A stretch of DNA of 64,000 nt, taken from positions 31,173 to 95,172 of IMG/VR virus record IMGVR_UViG_3300042991_000780; one strand, given 5' to 3'. The translations under genes and the position numbers were made by a program. The notes beneath the pieces were generated by a model that searched no databases, was not told where the DNA came from, and was given only the letters and a program-made list of their open reading frames with translations. Of this stretch, positions 5,870 through 15,248 are shown piece by piece. The DNA is from a virus. Every line of letters begins with the position of its first letter. Positions within the stretch are counted from its first letter, which is position 1.

Positions 5870-7777
5870 TTAATCTTTTTTCATAATATCCTGACTCTTA
5901 GCATTTTTGCGGATATGTTCAAGTACACTTAAAACATTACTATTATCACTTTCAAGACTATCTGGATCAGTTAAAATAATTTTATTTTCTTTTGGTAATT
6001 GTGGTTTTTCTTCTTCAATTATGATAAGATCATCAGTTTTTACCACTGGAATTTCACCAGTAAGTTCAGTTTTTGTCTCACCACTCTCGCCATTCCAGTC
6101 AAAATAATCACCACTTGGTTTAATATTTTCATTATTGGTCATTATAATCGGTTGTAATGTTTCGGGAATTTCTGAGACATTACCTGTAACAATAAGTGGT
6201 TCTTTTTCAACCTTTGGTACTTCAACGTATTCCCTATTCCACGCTGCCTTAAATTCCTCAAGTTCATTTTTCTTTTCAATTATAACATCATCATTAACAT
6301 TATCCAGATGATCCGCATATTTTTCCGATATGACTTGAGCAATTTTTTGTTGCGATGATACTTTATTTGCAATATCTTCAATATTTTCAACATCAGTAGT
6401 CTTAATACCAGTTGTTTTAATTGGATACCTTTCATCTTCAATAACAATTTCCATTGTATCATTATTGAACCTACTATCCCTAAAAGTTTGACCATCTTGT
6501 GCAAATCTTGCTTTTATTATTCTGATGTTTGCAAGACCTGCTTCTTTCTGATCTGCAGTTTTTGCAACTGACATAAAGAAGTGTGCTTTTTGAACACGTT
6601 TAATGCTACCACCAGTTTGGTATGCTTCAACATATTCTGAATCAAATCCACTTCTGTTTGTCTGTATTGCAGTCCATGCCGGAATGTTAAAATCGGCAGC
6701 AAGTGCTTCAAACGATTTAATAACCTGAAGTTCTGCTTCCGTTCTATCAGTTGTTTTCTTATTTGATTCAAGACAATCAAGATAATCAACAATAAGCATA
6801 TCAAACTTAAAACCCCATTTTTTCTCGTAACGAATCATCCAGTTCCTAATGTCAGTCATTGTTGTATTTTCCTGACTAAACTTCTTTATTACAAGATGTC
6901 CCTTACCATTTAATTTTTGTTTCTTTTGTTCAACTTTCTCAGCAACTTCGCTTAGATGTTCATCCATTTTACTTAATTGAACACCAGTCCATATGGTAAA
7001 ATGTTTTCTCTGTATTTGTTCTATCGTATCCTCAAAAACTATTTGTGCAACATTTTTCCCGGCAAAATCATATGCAGTATTTGCAATTTTGGTAAGCATC
7101 GTAGTTTTCCCAACCCCGGATGGTGTTAATATAACACCAATTTCACCCTTACCAAGACCACCATCAGTTACAATATCAATAACACGAATACCTGTTGGTA
7201 TTGTCTGACGGAATTCTTTTCTCAATACTCTATCGATGTTATCAATTACTTCAGTTCCAAAATCTTCTTCTTCTCCAATATGTGATATTTTCAGTAGTTT
7301 TTCATCAATCTCACCAAGTACATGTTTTTTTCGTATTTCTCCAGTTTTTGTTTTATCAATTATAAATTCAGCAAATTTTCTCCATTCTTGTTGTTTAATG
7401 AATGTTGTTGTTGTCTTTCGAATAGCCTCACCGTCATAATCAAGTTCCTTGTTAATGATTCGTTCATTCCATAATTGAACTTTCTTTATTACGGCAAATA
7501 ACGATTCTTCCTCAATCTGATTGTTGGGTGCTTTAAATTGATTGATTGCTTGTTGAATACTTTGATTCTGTAAATTTGGTACTTTACCAAATTCTTTATA
7601 ATACTCCAATATTATAATGAAGAGTCTCCTATAATTTGGATCATCAAAATATTCAACAGATAAATTAGATAATGTTTTTTCGGCAAACTCTGGTTCGACA
7701 AGCAATTGCCACATAAGACGCAATTGAAATTCCGGTCCGAGATATGCCGTAAATGTATTTTCTGTAACTTCTGCCAT
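5870..7777 (-). CDS. dnaB: Replicative DNA helicase, DnaB/T4 gp41 family
   Basis: A 635-residue hexameric-type helicase that unwinds DNA ahead of the phage polymerase. The N-terminal half is helical. The RecA-type ATPase has Walker A TPSGVGKTT near residues 218-226, Walker B-like MLIVDYLDC near 325, and the DnaB segment with Q/T residues around AIQTNRSG. After the core comes a long, charged, probably disordered C-terminal tail of about 180 residues, which is unusual and may bind primase or a loader. It is transcribed toward the RNA locus and follows a strong terminator, so it probably has its own weak promoter or depends on read-through. Confidence 0.9.
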   Translation of the reverse strand: MAEVTENTFTAYLGPEFQLRLMWQLLVEPEFAEKTLSNLSVEYFDDPNYRRLFIIILEYYKEFGKVPNLQNQSIQQAINQFKAPNNQIEEESLFAVIKKVQLWNERIINKELDYDGEAIRKTTTTFIKQQEWRKFAEFIIDKTKTGEIRKKHVLGEIDEKLLKISHIGEEEDFGTEVIDNIDRVLRKEFRQTIPTGIRVIDIVTDGGLGKGEIGVILTPSGVGKTTMLTKIANTAYDFAGKNVAQIVFEDTIEQIQRKHFTIWTGVQLSKMDEHLSEVAEKVEQKKQKLNGKGHLVIKKFSQENTTMTDIRNWMIRYEKKWGFKFDMLIVDYLDCLESNKKTTDRTEAELQVIKSFEALAADFNIPAWTAIQTNRSGFDSEYVEAYQTGGSIKRVQKAHFFMSVAKTADQKEAGLANIRIIKARFAQDGQTFRDSRFNNDTMEIVIEDERYPIKTTGIKTTDVENIEDIANKVSSQQKIAQVISEKYADHLDNVNDDVIIEKKNELEEFKAAWNREYVEVPKVEKEPLIVTGNVSEIPETLQPIIMTNNENIKPSGDYFDWNGESGETKTELTGEIPVVKTDDLIIIEEEKPQLPKENKIILTDPDSLESDNSNVLSVLEHIRKNAKSQDIMKKD

Positions 7778-7793
7778 TTTAAAATTTTCTTAT

Positions 7794-7866
7794 AAAAAGG
7801 CAGTTGTTGCTATATATGAAATATGAAAATGAAGTATCAAAAACAAAGATTCACGCAACAACCGCC
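7794..7866 (-). terminator. Terminator with a long loop
   Basis: A 12-base stem (7799-7810 with 7855-7866, one G-U) around a 44-base loop, followed on the minus strand by TTTTTAT. It separates gene 7882-8484 from the helicase gene. The loop is unusually long for an intrinsic terminator. Confidence 0.6.
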
Positions 7867-7881
7867 CAATATCAAACAGAC

Positions 7882-8484
7882 TTAGTTTTTCCTAAGTCTT
7901 CTCAACATCTCTTCTCTCTTAGCCGGAGAAAGTTCTCTGATCTGATTAATGGATAAACCTTTAATATTAATCAAATCATAATCGTCCCACATGTTTTTAA
8001 TATCGTTCCTTTTAATAAGATTGAAAATGTTATCAGCAACATCAACAACAGCATTAACCATATCGGCAGAAAATTTTGCAACCGGATTAAATCCGTCAAC
8101 ATAAAACATTCTTTCAACAATTGGTTTATCATTAATATAAAAACCAATTTTACATTCAACACCCCTAATTGTTTTATCTTCAATTTGTTGTACGATTGGT
8201 GTTGGATTATAATACATTTCTTTTCTCCACTCCTGCGGATATTTGCTAATCATCTTCTGATTATGTTGAAAAAAATCGAGTTCATTTGAAAACTGAGTTT
8301 CATATGATCGCTTCGATAATACCTTTTGTATTCTGGTGATTGCTTTTGGAAGAATTTCTCTTATGTCAATTGAATACCTTGTGAAAGGATTAAACTGATC
8401 GGCACTAAACACTTTTTCACACATCAACGTATTTTCCTGATATAGTGAAAACCTAAACATGTTATTAAATTCTTTCTCGTTCAT
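7882..8484 (-). CDS. Hypothetical protein with two tandem repeats
   Basis: A 200-residue cytosolic-looking protein that I do not recognise. Two segments of about 48 residues align: residues 10-58 (FSLYQENTLMCEKVFSADQF...) and about 116-162 (GFYINDKPIVERMFYVDGF...). Both have the pattern aromatic-beta, D/QFNP, basic residue, S-x-D, then an amphipathic helix. This points to an internal duplication forming a pseudo-dimer. It lies between the 5' nuclease and helicase genes, so a replication accessory role (loader, clamp-binding) is possible but unproven. A -7-like TATATTTG lies 35 bases upstream. Confidence 0.7.
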   Translation of the reverse strand: MNEKEFNNMFRFSLYQENTLMCEKVFSADQFNPFTRYSIDIREILPKAITRIQKVLSKRSYETQFSNELDFFQHNQKMISKYPQEWRKEMYYNPTPIVQQIEDKTIRGVECKIGFYINDKPIVERMFYVDGFNPVAKFSADMVNAVVDVADNIFNLIKRNDIKNMWDDYDLINIKGLSINQIRELSPAKREEMLRRLRKN

Positions 8485-8518
8485 ATAATTTTTTTTAAAT
8501 TGTTAAATCGTATCAATA

Positions 8519-8526
8519 CAAATATA
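8519..8526 (-). promoter_or_regulatory. Possible Bacteroidota -7 box (TATATTTG)
   Basis: TATATTTG on the minus strand, 35 bases before gene 7882-8484. At the -33 distance the sequence is TTT rather than TTG, so this is a weaker candidate than the other host-type promoters. Confidence 0.35.
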
Positions 8527-8555
8527 AATAGAATCCGGGTAACGTAAAAGAGTTT

Positions 8556-9608
8556 TTATAAATATTGTTTACTATTTTTATAATACTCTTTATATAAGTC
8601 TCTTTCACGACTCACAACAGTGAAAAATGGATCAACATATTGCACATATGTGCTTCCATAAATTGATAAAAAGTCATCTTCTCTCATCATAGGCAACAAG
8701 TTTTTACCACCCCTGTTTTTAATATCCAATGGAACATCAAGATCAGATAATGCTGAAACTGCTTGTTCATTAAGCATTGGTTCTCTTAAATTCACCAGTT
8801 TGTAATTGGTTTTTAGTCTTTCAATATTGCCCAATAAGTTTTCAAACGCTTTTAATGGTTTTAGTTTCTTGCTTACCCTTTCCTTATTAATTTGATCCGC
8901 TTTTCCACAAACTTCTCTAACTGTAAGATGTTTGAATTTCAATTCCGGGAAGTGTTCCAGTAATGTTTTTTCTTTTATCCCACCAACACCTTTTATATTA
9001 TCAGATGTGTCACCACATATTATTTTCAATATTAATGCATTTGAATAGTGATGATCAAAATACATCATATAATTTGTTTTGGTAACTGGTTGGTCAAGAT
9101 TTGGAAATATAATCGTAATATTTAAATCCAGAAGTTGTGCAAAATCCCTATCGTTAGAATATAGAAAGATTTCTTCTTTATTGTTATATTTCAAACAATA
9201 TGCTGCAATAATATCATCGGCTTCAATATCGTCAATTTCAATTTGTCTGAAATATAATTCTTCAGCATATGCTTGAATTCTAAGTCTTTGTTTTAAAATA
9301 GATTCTTCTTTCTCTCTTTCTCTGCGTATTTCAGCAGCAGTCATTTCAATTCTTCTATACCATTCTTTATTTTTTCGATTGGCTTTGTATTCTTTATCAA
9401 TATAATGACGCATAACACCCCCACCTTCGCCATCCCAGACCAATACAACCTTATTAATCATATGATCTTTAATTAACTTACGAATGGTTGTCATAAAAGA
9501 ATAAAGTCCACCTATATGTCCATATTTAGACGTATAGGTGTCCTTTGCTCCGTGAAATGAACGTTGCAAGAGATAAGAAGAATCTACCAACAAAGTTCTG
9601 ATTTTCAT
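8556..9608 (-). CDS. rnh: 5'-3' exonuclease / RNase H (T4 Rnh, FEN-like)
   Basis: A 350-residue metal-dependent flap/5' nuclease that removes RNA primers on the lagging strand. The acidic residues of the family are visible: D9 in LLVDSS, D near 60 in LVWDGEGG, the EADD cluster near 134-137, SNDRDF near 152 and GDTSDN near 203. These are followed by the helix-hairpin-helix GVGGIKEKT that binds DNA. Length fits T4 RNase H (about 305) with a short extension. It starts three bases after the uvsX stop, so the two are translationally linked in a replication-recombination operon. Confidence 0.9.
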   Translation of the reverse strand: MKIRTLLVDSSYLLQRSFHGAKDTYTSKYGHIGGLYSFMTTIRKLIKDHMINKVVLVWDGEGGGVMRHYIDKEYKANRKNKEWYRRIEMTAAEIRREREKEESILKQRLRIQAYAEELYFRQIEIDDIEADDIIAAYCLKYNNKEEIFLYSNDRDFAQLLDLNITIIFPNLDQPVTKTNYMMYFDHHYSNALILKIICGDTSDNIKGVGGIKEKTLLEHFPELKFKHLTVREVCGKADQINKERVSKKLKPLKAFENLLGNIERLKTNYKLVNLREPMLNEQAVSALSDLDVPLDIKNRGGKNLLPMMREDDFLSIYGSTYVQYVDPFFTVVSRERDLYKEYYKNSKQYL

Positions 9609-9611
9609 AAA

Positions 9612-10736
9612 TTAATTGATTTCTTCAAGAAGGTCTTGTGTGTTATATTCTTCTTCGTTGCTTTCTTCGGTATATTCAACATCATCAATGTTACCACCAC
9701 CCAATATTTCCATAAACATATCAGCATGTTCCTTAAAATACTGCTTTGCAAGTACATCTTTGGGTGAATCTGGAATGAATCCATGTGGTGTGGCAATAAG
9801 TTTCGTATTTAATGATATACCAGTAACATGGTTTTTTGCAATATTAACCTTAGTTCTTGTTGCATATGTTACTTCTACACCGTTTTTTTTAACCTTTAGT
9901 TTTGAAATACCTGAATTGGTAACATTTCCGAAAACAACCTGTATTGTTGAATTGAATGGAATTGTATCACCACCTTTTGCAGCAATCTTTGGTAAGCCTC
10001 TAAATACTTCCGGTTTCCTAACCCAAACCTGACAAATGATTGCCATGTAATTATTGTGTGGATAACCATCTTTTTTGCACATATTAAGTTTGGGAATTAA
10101 ATTCTTTCCGAATACCCTTGATATTGCACCAGCATCCCATTCATTATTCTGACTATCACTTGTGAAACTTAAATTAGATTGTATTGTACCAATACTATCA
10201 ATTAAAATACATAGATCACGCTGTAACTTTCCGTCTGCTTGGAGTTTAAATAATTGACTTATTTTATCTCCCATTTCTTCAATAGTATTAAACCTTGACC
10301 TGTCGATGAATAAGAAATCACCCTTATATTCGATCATACCAGTTTCTTCATCAACTTCTTCGGTAAATTCAATACCCATTGTTTTTAAATGCTCCCAAGC
10401 AAATTTTAACTCAGTAATAATAAACACAGGTAAAACATTATCAGGTGATTGCTGACATGAATATGCTATTTCATATAAAAGTGTACTTTTTCCACTATCT
10501 GTATGCCCAATGATATTCATCATTTCATTTGCGGGAATTCCGGGCAATCCAGTTGCCTTACAAAATGCACTTTGACCCAATACATTTGTTATTGGTAGCC
10601 ATTTCCTTGGTTTAAATTTAACTGTTGCATCAAACTTATAATCCTTTTTAAAATTTTCTAACGAAAATTCTTTTTTTGCTATTGGTTTCCTTGCTGGATT
10701 TGCAGGAACTTCATTATCTGTAACATTCTTTGCCAT
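9612..10736 (-). CDS. uvsX: UvsX/RecA-like recombinase
   Basis: A 374-residue strand-exchange ATPase used in recombination-dependent replication. Walker A is GHTDSGKST (residues 77-85) and Walker B is LCILIDSIG (near 178-186). A Q-containing allosteric strand IICQVW follows, and the C-terminus is acidic as in UvsX. The first 30 residues are basic and extended, as expected for the polymerisation motif. It lies between gp32 and Rnh, the usual T4-type neighbourhood. A terminator upstream (10756-10785) means expression relies on read-through or a promoter I could not find. Confidence 0.9.
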   Translation of the reverse strand: MAKNVTDNEVPANPARKPIAKKEFSLENFKKDYKFDATVKFKPRKWLPITNVLGQSAFCKATGLPGIPANEMMNIIGHTDSGKSTLLYEIAYSCQQSPDNVLPVFIITELKFAWEHLKTMGIEFTEEVDEETGMIEYKGDFLFIDRSRFNTIEEMGDKISQLFKLQADGKLQRDLCILIDSIGTIQSNLSFTSDSQNNEWDAGAISRVFGKNLIPKLNMCKKDGYPHNNYMAIICQVWVRKPEVFRGLPKIAAKGGDTIPFNSTIQVVFGNVTNSGISKLKVKKNGVEVTYATRTKVNIAKNHVTGISLNTKLIATPHGFIPDSPKDVLAKQYFKEHADMFMEILGGGNIDDVEYTEESNEEEYNTQDLLEEIN

Positions 10737-10755
10737 AATATTTTTATTTTTTTGT

Positions 10756-10785
10756 TAAAAAAGGGGGACGAGAATCCCCCTTTTA
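10756..10785 (-). terminator. Terminator after gp32-like gene
   Basis: Hairpin AAAAGGGGG/CCCCCTTTT with T6 on the minus strand. Transcription of the abundant SSB is probably attenuated here before uvsX. Confidence 0.85.
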
Positions 10786-10801
10786 GTTAATTACCAATAC
10801 C

Positions 10802-12034
10802 TTAGAAGGGTAAATCGTCATAGTTGTCATCACCTGAACTTTCCGGTTCTGGTTCGGATTGTGTTGCTGGTTGTGATGATGTCATAACCGATGCATGACT
10901 CATATCAACAGCATCATCCTTATAAGTACCAACGTTTTGTTCAGTAATATTACTGATTGTAACACGTGGGTATTCTTCATCAATAAGATCAGATGCCTGT
11001 TCAAATTCTTCTTCACCATCAGCATCAAGATTACGCTTGCGTGTATTTGCTGCTTCTTCCAGTTCTGGATTGCCCGGAAATACCCAATGCTTGTTGTTTG
11101 CATCGCTATCATCCCAATAAGGATTATTGCCATTTGCAACCATATCAAGGAATTGATATGCATCAATACCGGGTGCTTTCTTAGGTGGATACACATCTCT
11201 CCAAGTTGTGTCATCTTCAAGCCAAGTCCTAACAACAGCAGGGTCATCATGAAGTTTTGACTTACCACTAAACATAATTGCAGATATTGTCTTGTAAGTT
11301 GTGTTCTTCCAAGGCGTATCTGTCATAAGAATGTTTAAATCAGTACCGTTCTCAGGATGTGAGAAGTCGGCTTGTTGAGTACTCATGTACTGTTCCAAGA
11401 TTGGAAGTAACTTGTCGAGAGTACCTTGATTCTTGAAATTGTGTTTAAATCTCCAGAATTTAACACCGTCTTTCATTTCACCCTTATCGATACCACGAAC
11501 AATGTAGAATTTTTTTGCTTCCCAAGTGTTTGCTTCCAAGAAAATTTCCTTATTTTTTTCGAAAATTTTCAATTCATCAGCATTGAGAGATTCTTTCTTC
11601 CTACCTTTTAATGCAGGATTCTGTTGTACAAGAATTTTCTTTGCTTTGGCACATAACGGACATGGTGCTGGAATCATGATCGGCTGACCATTCGTATCCA
11701 AATACGGCTGACCTTTAGTATCCAATTTCTTTACTTTTGGATCATTGTGTGCCGGACAATAAATAATTGTTCCGTGTTTCTTCTTACCACCAGTAGTGGT
11801 TGTAGGAACAACATGGAAGAATGCTTCCTCAATGTGTTTCTTTCCGGGTTTTGGGGGTAAAATTCTGAAGATTTCTTTGTTGTTGCGGGGAACAAAATAC
11901 TTAGATAAAATTTCCTCACGTGATTTTCTTCTCGATGACTGTGCTTGTGATTTTTTTGCGAAGTCAGAGAACATTCTTTTCAAATTTGACAAATCTCCAC
12001 CTTGTGGGTTTGTCATTTCATTTTGGTTTTCCAT
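10802..12034 (-). CDS. 32: Single-stranded DNA-binding protein, gp32-like
   Basis: A 410-residue protein. A basic N-terminal segment (residues 17-45, many K/R) resembles the cooperative-binding region of gp32. An OB-fold follows, interrupted by a zinc site: IYCPAHN near 92 and CPLCAKAK near 127. The C-terminal 60 residues are acidic and end DDNYDDLPF, the tail by which SSBs recruit partners. It is longer than T4 gp32 (301), mostly through the tail and an insertion. It has a perfect host-type promoter 53 bases upstream that overlaps a late motif, consistent with high early and late expression, and its own terminator. Confidence 0.88.
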   Translation of the reverse strand: MENQNEMTNPQGGDLSNLKRMFSDFAKKSQAQSSRRKSREEILSKYFVPRNNKEIFRILPPKPGKKHIEEAFFHVVPTTTTGGKKKHGTIIYCPAHNDPKVKKLDTKGQPYLDTNGQPIMIPAPCPLCAKAKKILVQQNPALKGRKKESLNADELKIFEKNKEIFLEANTWEAKKFYIVRGIDKGEMKDGVKFWRFKHNFKNQGTLDKLLPILEQYMSTQQADFSHPENGTDLNILMTDTPWKNTTYKTISAIMFSGKSKLHDDPAVVRTWLEDDTTWRDVYPPKKAPGIDAYQFLDMVANGNNPYWDDSDANNKHWVFPGNPELEEAANTRKRNLDADGEEEFEQASDLIDEEYPRVTISNITEQNVGTYKDDAVDMSHASVMTSSQPATQSEPEPESSGDDNYDDLPF

Positions 12035-12086
12035 TTCAATTAAAATTTCAATAAAATTATTTTTTTCAATTATAAAAATTGCAATA

Positions 12087-12117
12087 CAAAAATACAGTGC
12101 ATTTTATATAAATACAA
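12087..12117 (-). promoter_or_regulatory. Bacteroidota-type promoter overlapping a late motif, upstream of gp32
   Basis: Minus strand: TTG (12115-12117), 20 bases, TATTTTTG (12087-12094). The late octamer GTATTTAT (12108-12115) overlaps the -33 box, so early and late initiation could be served from one 30-base region. Confidence 0.65.
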
Positions 12118-12153
12118 GGATTTTTAAAAATAAACTCAGTGATTTTATCAACA

Positions 12154-13602
12154 TTATGGTTTTAATATACCATCAGAAACTACTGTAAATGAAAGGGTTT
12201 GTTTATTTTCATAATAATTTCCGTTTTTCATTCTTATTTGTAGAAAATAATCTTGAGGTATTAACCATGATGTGTCAAGGGTGAATTCATAACCCTTATT
12301 TGTCCTGTCAACAGGGGTAAACGGTATAACATCAATCTCATATTTCTTGCCAAGTGTTGTGAATAATCGATATTCAATATCCAAAGGTAAGAAATTATTC
12401 TGATTTGCATACAATTCTTTGATTGTTAACTTAATCTTTCTGATATTCCCGGCAGTAATATTTTCTTTTTCACCTATTCCCCAGAAATAAAAGAAATAAT
12501 TATCAAACTCAATCTGATTTGAATTATCAAAAGTGTAATACTTGTCAGATGATATTAAATAGAACTGACCAGTATATGTTGTTGGTCTACCGTTAATTGT
12601 TACATTCCAAGTATCTTCAAATATTATGGCATCATTAAGTAATTTACCTTCATATATCTCAGAATCAACCTGATAATTAATATAATATACACCCTTTGAA
12701 ACACCTGTAATATCAGTGATTGTGTCAACCAATGTACCTTGATTATCACGTATTTCAACGCTATCAACAGTAATATTAAAGTCTGCTGAGTTGCCAACAT
12801 TCACATATAGATATAATCTATTTTCTTTATCCAAGTAGAAATAGTTTCGATCATCAACAATAGTGTCATCAATTATTGTTTCAATATAAGGTTCATACCA
12901 AGTATTTGTATTTTTAGCATGAAATGCGACAGATTGTCTATATTCCGTTTTACCGGATTCAATATATTCAGCAAATTTAATTCCTAAACCAAATGAATTA
13001 CCAGTATATGCTGTTGTTCCAGTATAATCATCACCAAATAATCTTTGATTAATATAATCAGTTATATCAATTTCAATATTTTCATTACCCTTTTCAAATG
13101 TTTGACCGGATATTATGATTTGAGTTCCGCCAGTGTATGCACCCTCGTTAGTCCAAGGCGTATTTGTTTTTCTATCAAACCAGTTTGAAGGTGGATCAAT
13201 AATGTTGTTGCTTACTACATCAACATAAGGATATACGGTATCATTGAATATAAAATCATATCCACTACCTTCATCCCAATCCTCATCGATATTAAACAGG
13301 TCTAATTCGAAACTGCTTGCTCTTTCTATATTTACAGAATATGATTTTCTTCCAAGATATTGCGGAGCATAACTAATTGTGTTGGTCATATGCAATACGT
13401 GCCTAACAATACGATTAGGGTTAATAAACCCATCCTCAATCCTTTTCTTCAATTCACTTAGTTCAACGTCAAAGATAAATCTGCTTGGCTGTTTGTTTAA
13501 CGTGCCATAAGATATCTCAGTCACTGGATTTTGTGAATTGTTGGTAAGGTTGTTGCTTATCAACGTATTGTTTTTTGAAAAGTATGACCTAAAAACTGAC
13601 AT
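12154..13602 (-). CDS. Putative virion structural protein
   Basis: A 482-residue protein without a recognised domain. Composition is rich in Asn, Thr, Tyr and Asp with alternating beta-type segments. The second half (about residues 255-350) looks like one or two Ig-like beta-sandwich domains (NITVDSVEIRDNQGTLV). It has no signal peptide or membrane segment. The late motif lies 13 bases before the ATG, so it is a single late gene. Role in neck, fibre or baseplate cannot be decided. Confidence 0.6.
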   Translation of the reverse strand: MSVFRSYFSKNNTLISNNLTNNSQNPVTEISYGTLNKQPSRFIFDVELSELKKRIEDGFINPNRIVRHVLHMTNTISYAPQYLGRKSYSVNIERASSFELDLFNIDEDWDEGSGYDFIFNDTVYPYVDVVSNNIIDPPSNWFDRKTNTPWTNEGAYTGGTQIIISGQTFEKGNENIEIDITDYINQRLFGDDYTGTTAYTGNSFGLGIKFAEYIESGKTEYRQSVAFHAKNTNTWYEPYIETIIDDTIVDDRNYFYLDKENRLYLYVNVGNSADFNITVDSVEIRDNQGTLVDTITDITGVSKGVYYINYQVDSEIYEGKLLNDAIIFEDTWNVTINGRPTTYTGQFYLISSDKYYTFDNSNQIEFDNYFFYFWGIGEKENITAGNIRKIKLTIKELYANQNNFLPLDIEYRLFTTLGKKYEIDVIPFTPVDRTNKGYEFTLDTSWLIPQDYFLQIRMKNGNYYENKQTLSFTVVSDGILKP

Positions 13603-13615
13603 CTTCTATTTTAAT

Positions 13616-13623
13616 ATAAATAC
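13616..13623 (-). promoter_or_regulatory. Late-promoter motif GTATTTAT
   Basis: Thirteen bases before the ATG of 12154-13602 on the minus strand (GGTATTTATATT). Confidence 0.55.
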
Positions 13624-13632
13624 CTAACAAAC

Positions 13633-13662
13633 AAAAAAGACTACCAGTTCGATAGTCTTTTA
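13633..13662 (-). terminator. Terminator of the 13692-16637 operon
   Basis: AAAAGACTA/TAGTCTTTT hairpin with T6 on the minus strand, immediately after gene 13692-15236. Confidence 0.85.
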
Positions 13663-13691
13663 TTGTTAAATTCAATCATTATTTTTTCAGT

Positions 13692-15236
13692 TTACTTCTC
13701 AGAACCCTTAAATTGTTTCCAAAGTTCGAAGTATTCATCTTTTTCGTCATCACTTAAATTATCAAAATCTTTTTGAGAGTATTCCATATACTTATTATGT
13801 GCATCTTTGTCTTCATATCCAGTTTCTGCTGCAGCATAATCAAATTCTTCACCAACATTTTTTGGTTCATACCCAAGAAGGACATCAGTTAATTCATTAT
13901 CAACAGCCTTGTCATCCATTTTTTCAGCATCTGCTGTTTGTACACCCTGTTCAACCTGATCAGCATATGGATCAAATGACATACCATCGTCTTCTTTTAG
14001 TTTAATCTTCTTTGATTTACGTTTTTTCTTTTGTCTGGGATATTTGGCTTTATCGGGTTCAAATTCTTTTCCCATTCCTTCCGGGTAACTGTAACTACTA
14101 TCTTCACTTTCATTTAAATGTGTTAATCCAAAATAATCAAAAAACATTGCAACAGCAACTTCTTTAATTCTTGCTTTATATGCTAAAGGTTCTTGAAATT
14201 TTCTCATTTCCCAATCCTCAGTATTATCAACAAATTTCTGTGCAGCAAGAACAATTGCTTTTTTTCTTTCTGATTCATCAGGTAACATATCATATTGTTT
14301 TCCAATTGATTTTTCAACACCTGCTGCTTCAACGTTTTCTTCGAATTTCATTCCTTTTTCTTTCACAAGTTTATTGGCTTCGATCATAACTTCATTGTGA
14401 GTCGGAGAATAGTTTGGATTTCTTGGTGATTTGTTCTTTGCGACAAGATTATCGTATGCCTGATATATCAAATCCACCTTTTCTTGTGATAATTCACCAG
14501 AATCATCATCGTCATCTTCTTCATCAGGAACATTCTTATCTGATGCTGGTAAAATTTGAACTGGACGACCAGTATTATACCTACTTAATGCACCTGCTTC
14601 AGTATCAAAACTATCCCACATTTCTTCATTCACAAATTTTTCCAATTCATCTGCTTTTACTCTCACATCTGCATTTGTTGGTTTTTCATCAGCATATTGC
14701 TTATGTGTTTGCATTTGTTCAGAACCTGCCTTGTATGGTATCTTATCGATCAAACCAATAGCATCTTCATATAATGATGTATTTACTGGTTCTTCTTCTT
14801 CAACATCAACATATCCATCAACAAGATCAAACATTTCATTTTCATGCTGTTGATTGAAATTAACAAGTCCATGTTCATCCATTTCAACAGATTCTTCTGT
14901 ATCTACGGCATCAAATGAAAATGCAAATAATTCCACATTACTGATTTCGTGAACACCTTCCTGATCACCTTCCTGACTATCCACTTTGAAAGTAAATGTT
15001 ACATTATTACCTTCTCTGTCAGTACGAACTAATACAACATATGTCTGATCGCCATTAACTTCAACTCTGTTTTCTTCTTCTTTAAGTCTGCCGTTTTTTA
15101 AATCATCAAATGCAACATCCAAAACTTTTTTTGGATTTAGGTTTAATCCAAAATCTTCATTTAATTTAACTTTATTGACCTTCTGAAAAACTTCAACAAG
15201 TCTTTCTTTGCTACCTATGTCTTTATAAACTTTCAT
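13692..15236 (-). CDS. Acidic hypothetical protein with shared N-terminal tag
   Basis: A 514-residue, strongly acidic protein with runs of Asp/Glu (for example residues 238-246) and a Lys-rich stretch near 405-420. The first residues, MKVYKDIGSKERLVEVFQKV, closely match those of the next protein (MKVFHSHGSKERLFEMMKRV), although the rest differ. A shared short N-terminal segment on otherwise unrelated proteins suggests a targeting or scaffolding-interaction tag, as for T4 internal head proteins; that is inference. It is the last gene of a late operon (16637 to 13692). Function unknown. Confidence 0.6.
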   Translation of the reverse strand: MKVYKDIGSKERLVEVFQKVNKVKLNEDFGLNLNPKKVLDVAFDDLKNGRLKEEENRVEVNGDQTYVVLVRTDREGNNVTFTFKVDSQEGDQEGVHEISNVELFAFSFDAVDTEESVEMDEHGLVNFNQQHENEMFDLVDGYVDVEEEEPVNTSLYEDAIGLIDKIPYKAGSEQMQTHKQYADEKPTNADVRVKADELEKFVNEEMWDSFDTEAGALSRYNTGRPVQILPASDKNVPDEEDDDDDSGELSQEKVDLIYQAYDNLVAKNKSPRNPNYSPTHNEVMIEANKLVKEKGMKFEENVEAAGVEKSIGKQYDMLPDESERKKAIVLAAQKFVDNTEDWEMRKFQEPLAYKARIKEVAVAMFFDYFGLTHLNESEDSSYSYPEGMGKEFEPDKAKYPRQKKKRKSKKIKLKEDDGMSFDPYADQVEQGVQTADAEKMDDKAVDNELTDVLLGYEPKNVGEEFDYAAAETGYEDKDAHNKYMEYSQKDFDNLSDDEKDEYFELWKQFKGSEK

Positions 15237-15248
15237 GTTTTTAATTAT

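Noticed and set aside
10895-11260. Long open frames opposite and in another frame of the gp32-like gene
   Set aside because: They overlap a gene with clear SSB features and have no independent signals.
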